64,000 nucleotides of DNA from Leptospira kmetyi serovar Malaysia str. Bejo-Iso9 (lineage in GTDB: Bacteria > Spirochaetota > Leptospiria > Leptospirales > Leptospiraceae), in NCBI RefSeq assembly GCF_000243735.2, contig NZ_AHMP02000002.1:1-64000 (forward strand), written 5' to 3'. How positions within the stretch are numbered: position 1 is the first letter of the stretch; the number at the start of each line of letters is the position of its first letter. Below the pieces are notes generated by a model. The model worked only from the letters and a program-made list of their open reading frames with translations. It was not told the origin of the DNA and made no database searches. The position numbers and the translations under genes were made by a program. Positions 59,452-64,000 of the stretch are shown here, in pieces.

Positions 59452-60357
59452 CTATTGGATTCGTCTTCTATAAATACTTGCGACGATCTTAACTCGCTCC
59501 TTCCCTTCTAAAGTTGGATGCTTTACAGCTAAGTCATAATGTTTGTTTATAATATTCGAAGCGACGTGCGTTTTCGAAAGAAGAAGTTTAATCTCATATC
59601 TATCTCCATCCATGAGCCGATACAATTTTAAAACGGCAAAAGAGAATAATCGACTTAGAAATGGTAAAGATTGCCCTTCTAAAACAAGTTCGCGGATTTT
59701 AAAAGCGTCATAATGCAATATTGCTACAGCCCATAGAACTGCAAAGGGAAGAAGTCCTATAGCTGAATAAGCCGCTAAAAAAGAACCCCGGAGAGGAAGA
59801 ATGTAGACACACAAAATAGAAACTGAAAGCGCGAATACTAATCCAATAAACATTAAAAACGATCGAATCCTTTCATCACCGCGTCGAAGAATCGTAACGC
59901 GACCTAAACTATATGCGCTAATCGAAATTGAAACAATACAATAAACGATAATTAAATGATAATTCAAATAAGGAGTATAAGAGTAAACTATCGGATTATC
60001 CAATTTTACGAAGGCTCCGAAAATGGAAATACATACAAAAGTAGGCATTAAAACGAAAATCAAAGCGATTCGATAATAATTGAATTTAATATTCCGTTTT
60101 ATTAATAAAGCGACAACCAAATCAAGAAACAAAGGAATGAATACGACGGGAAACAAAATTAAATTGATAAAAATCTCTCGAATTGCAATAGGAAGATACA
60201 ATCTAATAGAAAGCCCGAACATCCATAAGGAATTCATTATACATAGATAAAGAAAATATCTTTGGACTTTCTTTCTCGGGTTAATTCTATTTACGTAAAA
60301 GCCAAGGTATAATAAAAATAATCCGATTCCAACTGTGAGAAAACTTTCGTCAAACAT
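59452..60357 (-). CDS. 7TM sensor-like membrane protein, 301 aa
   Basis: Start taken at ATG 60357; an upstream TTG lies inside the next gene. About seven to eight hydrophobic spans cover residues 5-215, ending AVLWAVAILHYDAFKIRELV, the sequence that follows the 7TM segment of many histidine kinases and cyclases. No kinase or cyclase domain follows, only about 75 further residues. It may be a sensor missing its output domain. It abuts the acyltransferase-like gene. Confidence 0.65.
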   Translation of the reverse strand: MFDESFLTVGIGLFLLYLGFYVNRINPRKKVQRYFLYLCIMNSLWMFGLSIRLYLPIAIREIFINLILFPVVFIPLFLDLVVALLIKRNIKFNYYRIALIFVLMPTFVCISIFGAFVKLDNPIVYSYTPYLNYHLIIVYCIVSISISAYSLGRVTILRRGDERIRSFLMFIGLVFALSVSILCVYILPLRGSFLAAYSAIGLLPFAVLWAVAILHYDAFKIRELVLEGQSLPFLSRLFSFAVLKLYRLMDGDRYEIKLLLSKTHVASNIINKHYDLAVKHPTLEGKERVKIVASIYRRRIQ

Positions 60358-60373
60358 CGTAGTTTTGCAACAG

Positions 60374-60985
60374 TTAATATGCTTTTGACGCAATTTCCTG
60401 TAAAGTCTCTTTTTCTAATTCAATCACTTTCAAGTAACATAGTTCGTTATTCAAATAAAAATCATGGAAGTAAACTTGTTCTTTATATCGAGGAGAATCT
60501 ATTGCGCCGGATTTTTTATAAAAAAGTTTTATACTTCTCAATGAAACCGGATACATTCCATAAACCTTATTATAACCTTTCTCTACGCAATGTTTTGCTA
60601 CTGCGCGAAAGGTTCTTTTCGCGGCTTCCCAACCTTCATTAGAAGTTGTAAAAGCAACTGCGTTCCAATCAGCAACATTTTCTTCCATTACTGCATAACG
60701 TCGTAGAATAGCGTTTTTATTATCGTCTCGAATCAAAGCGAATTCCAAAGGGATTAGGTTATTTGGCTTTTTTTCAACCAAACGCATAGCCGCGAGGATT
60801 TCTATTTCATTTTCGTAATAGAACCAGGTTGACCATTCATCGTAATCGAACTTTCTCCAGTCAGAATCTACATACCCTCCTTCTTGAAATTTTGTGATTA
60901 TAAATTCCTTTACCCTATTTAGTTCGATCTCCGAATCATTGATTGTGAGCTTTTTTACAGTAAACTTTGTTGCGGCATGGGACAT
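60374..60985 (-). CDS. GNAT / autoinducer-synthase-like acyltransferase, 203 aa
   Basis: The core pattern DWRKFDYDEWSTWFYYENEI then EILAAMRLVEKKPNNLIPLE resembles N-acyl amino acid or acyl-homoserine-lactone synthases (W..D...D, G/A-x-x-R-L) of the GNAT superfamily. RYAVMEENVADWNAVAFTTS and VEKGYNKVYGMYPVSLRSIK then LFYKKSGA complete the fold. Start ATG at 60985 with AGGG upstream. Substrates unknown. A diffusible signal product is possible, but so is any acyl transfer. Confidence 0.6.
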   Translation of the reverse strand: MSHAATKFTVKKLTINDSEIELNRVKEFIITKFQEGGYVDSDWRKFDYDEWSTWFYYENEIEILAAMRLVEKKPNNLIPLEFALIRDDNKNAILRRYAVMEENVADWNAVAFTTSNEGWEAAKRTFRAVAKHCVEKGYNKVYGMYPVSLRSIKLFYKKSGAIDSPRYKEQVYFHDFYLNNELCYLKVIELEKETLQEIASKAY

Positions 60986-61062
60986 TGCCCTGCTATTTCA
61001 TTTACGATTTTTTTTTCAAGAATTGTTTTATATATCTTTAATATACTAATTTTATAATAAAA

Positions 61063-61473
61063 TTATTTATTGATTTCGATAAGCAATTTTTTTAGAATTT
61101 CCAAATTCCCAATCTTGGTTTTGGCGATTATTTTTACAATTTCATACCTGAGCTTATCCGATTTAAGATTGGAGAATAAGTTAATTTCCTCATCAGAAAA
61201 AATCGCCGCATTTTCCCCATTTACGAAGATAGAGCCTTCACCAGACATAAGCCACTTAGAAGATATTTCGGTGTAATGCTCAAATAAAATTGCAAAATTT
61301 ATCGTTAGAGGAGTCGCTCCGTTTGCTATTCTTGAAATCGAACTTTGGCTTTCTCCCATCAACGAGGCAATTTTTCTTTGAGAAAGCCCTTTCTTTTCAG
61401 AAAGAAACCTCAATGCTGTATTAAATCGTTTTACAGCTTCCTTGTCTAATTTTTCAGAGCGAATCGGTTTCAT
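61063..61473 (-). CDS. XRE-family regulator, 136 aa
   Basis: Helix-turn-helix at about residues 18-70: RFLSEKKGLSQRKIASLMGE then SQSSISRIANGATPLTINFA, followed by a helical C-terminus. ATG at 61473. The divergent AraC-type gene starts 120 bp away, and two operator-like repeats lie between. It probably represses one or both genes. Confidence 0.8.
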   Translation of the reverse strand: MKPIRSEKLDKEAVKRFNTALRFLSEKKGLSQRKIASLMGESQSSISRIANGATPLTINFAILFEHYTEISSKWLMSGEGSIFVNGENAAIFSDEEINLFSNLKSDKLRYEIVKIIAKTKIGNLEILKKLLIEINK

Positions 61474-61498
61474 CTTAGGGCATTAGATTTTTTTCATG

Positions 61499-61554
61499 TG
61501 ATTCAATATGGATCATTTTTTCTACTTGACCTGATTCACTGTGCATCACATAAT
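61499..61554 (+). promoter_or_regulatory. Promoter with two TGAT-N9-ATCA operators for the AraC-type gene
   Basis: TTGACC (61526-61531), 17-bp spacer, CATAAT (61549-61554). The 17-bp operator TGATTCAATATGGATCA at 61499-61515 is repeated as TGATTCACTGTGCATCA at 61532-61548, exactly in the spacer and 33 bp (about three helical turns) away. A dimeric repressor bound here would block polymerase. Confidence 0.8.
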
Positions 61555-61596
61555 TTGAGCTATATCGAATTCAAATTTTATTATCCAGGTCTATAA

Positions 61597-62118
61597 ATGT
61601 CAGAATCTACAGCTTCCCGGCCGATAATTGATTCCAAACTCACCCGCAGTTCTTTCGGCATAACCGTACGAAATTTTTTTAAAATAGGGAAAATCCTACC
61701 ATCATTTTTTGAACCAAATTCTCAATTAAAGAATGATCTCGGCGGCCTGGGAAAAGAAAGGGATCTTCTTCAAAATGTGGACCTGGAAGAAGTTAAAACC
61801 AATTTAGAAGGATTTATTGAAAGAAAAGAATATAAAGACGAAGAAATGAGGCTTCCTGATTTCGCTATTTATATAGGATTAACTACTCACCAAGCATCGC
61901 ATTATCTAAATAAACATTTAAAAATGAGTTTTGCAGACTTCATGAATTTTAACCGCATAGAAGAGGCGAAGAGAATTATCGCCCGTAGCGGAGACAAGCT
62001 CAACCTTCTCGATATTGCATTCGAAAGCGGATTCAATTCTTTATCCTCATTTCACCGAGCTTGTAGAAAATTTACAGGCATGTCTCCAAAAGAAATTCGA
62101 TATAATTTACTCGATTAA
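61597..62118 (+). CDS. AraC-type transcription regulator, 173 aa
   Basis: C-terminal double helix-turn-helix: LPDFAIYIGLTTHQASHYLN then MSFADFMNFNRIEEAKRIIA, and the AraC signature LLDIAFESGFNSLSSFHRAC followed by RKFTGMSPKEIR. The N-terminal 75 residues are short and lack the usual sensor domain. ATG at 61597. It is divergent from the XRE gene, with a consensus-like promoter. Confidence 0.9.
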   Translation: MSESTASRPIIDSKLTRSSFGITVRNFFKIGKILPSFFEPNSQLKNDLGGLGKERDLLQNVDLEEVKTNLEGFIERKEYKDEEMRLPDFAIYIGLTTHQASHYLNKHLKMSFADFMNFNRIEEAKRIIARSGDKLNLLDIAFESGFNSLSSFHRACRKFTGMSPKEIRYNLLD

Positions 62119-62138
62119 TCGTATATCATTTTGTATCG

Positions 62139-62780
62139 CTAAAAAAAGATCCTTACCTTTGAGCCATCCTTAAAGTGTATAAGAAATATATTATCTTTCT
62201 GGATTTCTTTTCTATTAAAAATATAAACAAATCTATTGGATTTAATTACATCTATCTCTGTAAAGCCATATCCTTTTACTTTCATTTTAATTTCGTTCAA
62301 TTTAGATAGAGGGTAAACTTCTTCATTTTTTACAGAAAATTGTCCCCGCCCTGGGAATCCACCTGTGATAGTTTTTACTTTTATTTGATCAAATTGAAAT
62401 CCTACTCCCAAAAGCGGCTCGGATTTATTTAACAGTATCGAGTCTATTTCTCTACTGACATCACCAAGATCAAAATAAACAGCAACGATCTGATCCTGAG
62501 ATATTTCATTTAATCTGCGCGAATCATATCCTTCTGGAAATACATTATTAGGATCTTTTAATAATTCGAATATTTTAGATTCTGAATCTGAATAATAAAC
62601 GCTTATTTTGGGAATGTTTAAAGACTTCTCAAAGATTTCTCCAACTTTCACCTCGTAATCCAAAGTTTCTAACTTTCTCATGTTGTTATTTTCAATCTGA
62701 GCAACGTTGCACGAAAAACAACATGAGAAAATAATTACCCTCGACAAAATAAAAGTTAATCTTTGAGCCATTTTATTCAT
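62139..62780 (-). CDS. Putative lipoprotein, possible RHS immunity partner, 213 aa
   Basis: N-terminal signal with VIIFSCCFSC ending in a lipobox-like Cys. The rest is a soluble domain (YEVKVGEIFEKSLNIPKISV; LGVGFQFDQIKVKTITGGFP). It starts 10 nt after the RHS gene stop on the same strand, where polymorphic toxin systems place immunity genes. No immunity family recognised. It could equally be an unrelated lipoprotein. Confidence 0.6.
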   Translation of the reverse strand: MNKMAQRLTFILSRVIIFSCCFSCNVAQIENNNMRKLETLDYEVKVGEIFEKSLNIPKISVYYSDSESKIFELLKDPNNVFPEGYDSRRLNEISQDQIVAVYFDLGDVSREIDSILLNKSEPLLGVGFQFDQIKVKTITGGFPGRGQFSVKNEEVYPLSKLNEIKMKVKGYGFTEIDVIKSNRFVYIFNRKEIQKDNIFLIHFKDGSKVRIFF

Positions 62781-62789
62781 AACTTAATT

Positions 62790-64000
62790 TTAGCATTTGT
62801 ATCCTTTTCCATTTTCCTCAACATCGCAACCGCCGCCTCCGAAGCCAGTAGTAACTGCGCCCTTTTCAACTTTCAATTGAATAAATACAGTTGGTGTATC
62901 AATTTTTATTTTACAAAGATCCCAAATATCACATTTAAAAGATACCGGTACGGCTACTTGAACTTTTAATTGAACGAATACTGGCTTAATCTTTACTTTA
63001 GATAATTTATCAAGTAAGGGTCCGCAAGCCGGATTTACGGAAGTTGATCCATTGCACGTTAAAGATTCTTCCAATACATCTTTTACATTTTGGAAATTTA
63101 CATTTTGTTTTACCCAATTAGTAATCTTACCCGATCCAACTAAATTTCCAAGCGTCTTATTCTCGAATCGCTTAAAAAATGAATTAGGGACGAAAGTCGC
63201 TCGGCCTAACCCATTTAATACTCCTCCGGTGCTAACACGCTTTGAAATATCCTTATCTCCAAAATGTTTACCCATCATGTGTCCAATAATTCGGTTAAGC
63301 ATATGAATCCAGGCATTCTTCCCTGTCGGATCATTATATTGTAGCGGGTTTCCATCTACATACATAAAGAGATTGCTTCCAGATAAAGAAGATCCATTAA
63401 CAACCGAGTCCGATTGTAAGAATCGACCCGTCCCCGGATCATAGTATCTTGATTTGTAGAATAACAGTCCCGTTTCCTTGTCCTCTTCCTGACCCGCATA
63501 CTTGTAGCGGAAAGCATCTGGACCGTAGGAATCCGTTCTTAAAATTTCTCCGTAGGGTTTGTAAGAAACGTAACTGGTTCCAACAGCTGATCCACCGGAA
63601 ATCGGTTTCCCGGCTCCGTTTGTTGCCATAACGATAGAACCTAAATGGTTCGGATGAAAAAAAATCATCCCCGGAACAGGACTTCCGCCAGGATTTGAAC
63701 CGGAACCGCCGCCAACCCCAGGATTTGAAACTGAAGGGGTATCCACTGGAATCGTCGAAGGCAATGCAATCCAAGGAGGATCTCCATTTTTACTACCGGT
63801 TCCCGGAAGCATTCCACACGAAAAGAAATTGAAACTTATAAAGACGCTCAAGATCAAGAATGGAGTCACGCCCGCTTGAGTAGGCTTTAGATTTCCAAAC
63901 CTTGGCTTCCCATAAAGAACCAGTCCAACAAAACCGATTACAATAATTCCGAAAACGGAAATGATTCCTAATCTAAATTGATTCCCAATTCTTCCATCCT
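62790..64000 (-). CDS. RHS-repeat protein C-terminal part, N-terminus beyond window
   Basis: The frame is open to the window end, so the apparent start at 63869 is internal. Visible sequence: two hydrophobic spans ([20 protein letters not shown] and [16 protein letters not shown]), a Gly/Pro/Ser linker, then the RHS core signature ([75 protein letters not shown]). After the core a ~175-residue variable tail, Cys-containing, could be the toxin domain. RHS proteins deliver such toxins between cells. Confidence 0.85.
   Translation of the reverse strand, partial: DGRIGNQFRLGIISVFGIIVIGFVGLVLYGKPRFGNLKPTQAGVTPFLILSVFISFNFFSCGMLPGTGSKNGDPPWIALPSTIPVDTPSVSNPGVGGGSGSNPGGSPVPGMIFFHPNHLGSIVMATNGAGKPISGGSAVGTSYVSYKPYGEILRTDSYGPDAFRYKYAGQEEDKETGLLFYKSRYYDPGTGRFLQSDSVVNGSSLSGSNLFMYVDGNPLQYNDPTGKNAWIHMLNRIIGHMMGKHFGDKDISKRVSTGGVLNGLGRATFVPNSFFKRFENKTLGNLVGSGKITNWVKQNVNFQNVKDVLEESLTCNGSTSVNPACGPLLDKLSKVKIKPVFVQLKVQVAVPVSFKCDIWDLCKIKIDTPTVFIQLKVEKGAVTTGFGGGGCDVEENGKGYKC

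Noticed and set aside
63439..63774. 111-codon minus-strand frame inside the RHS gene
   Set aside because: Same strand as the RHS gene but another frame; the RHS core frame is unmistakable here.

Overview
The window reads as a temperate, contractile-tailed (myovirus) phage genome of a spirochaete, most likely Leptospira, that appears to be kept as a plasmid-prophage. The Leptospira assignment is inference. It rests on low-GC, A-rich coding sequence with many TTG/GTG starts, spirochaete-style lipoboxes, a large RHS lipoprotein-like gene, and a layout reminiscent of the LE1-type Leptospira phages that replicate as plasmids. Plasmid maintenance is suggested by a ParA partition ATPase cut by the left edge, a 24-bp perfect palindrome upstream of it, a repressor with tandem operators, and a HTH replication-initiator-like protein. 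No integrase was recognised.

Layout. 0-7.4 kb: partition, immunity, replication, two orphan DNA methyltransferases and a ParB-like/XRE fusion. 7.4-16 kb: terminase, MuF-like head protein, cold-shock protein and a polyvalent protein (pyrophosphatase-like plus ParB-like). 15.9-24 kb: a divergent baseplate block (J-like and gp48-like genes on minus; a LysM/gp25 fusion, gpV spike and hub on plus). 24-29.8 kb: a 1507-residue polyvalent protein (methyltransferase plus LPD1/HEFGH metallopeptidase) and small genes. 30-39.9 kb: prohead protease, scaffold, major capsid, connectors, sheath, tube, frameshifted tail chaperone and tape measure. 40-46 kb: an AT-rich accessory island with three unknown genes, a Ser/Thr kinase plus SIR2-like pair between two 70-bp repeats, and several antitoxin-like remnants. 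46-48.5 kb: SRAP, umuD and umuC. 48.5-50.1 kb: a membrane protein and a zinc-finger protein. 50.3-52.3 kb: lysis genes (endolysin, holin, unimolecular spanin). 52.3-59.4 kb: virion genes including the portal and a seven-repeat beta-propeller fibre. 59.4-64 kb: a 7TM sensor, an acyltransferase-like protein, XRE and AraC regulators, a lipoprotein and an RHS protein cut by the right edge.

How it fits together. TerS/TerL package DNA through a portal encoded 45 kb away. Protease, scaffold and capsid build the head. Sheath, tube, tape measure and a Mu-like baseplate build the contractile tail. The propeller protein probably contacts the host. The polyvalent proteins probably enter with the DNA and protect or process it. 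The kinase-SIR2 pair looks like an NAD-depleting anti-phage defence carried by the prophage. It lies between paired sites that look like recombination junctions, and it is the strongest candidate for an undescribed system here. A second candidate is the acyltransferase and 7TM-sensor pair next to two regulators at the right end.
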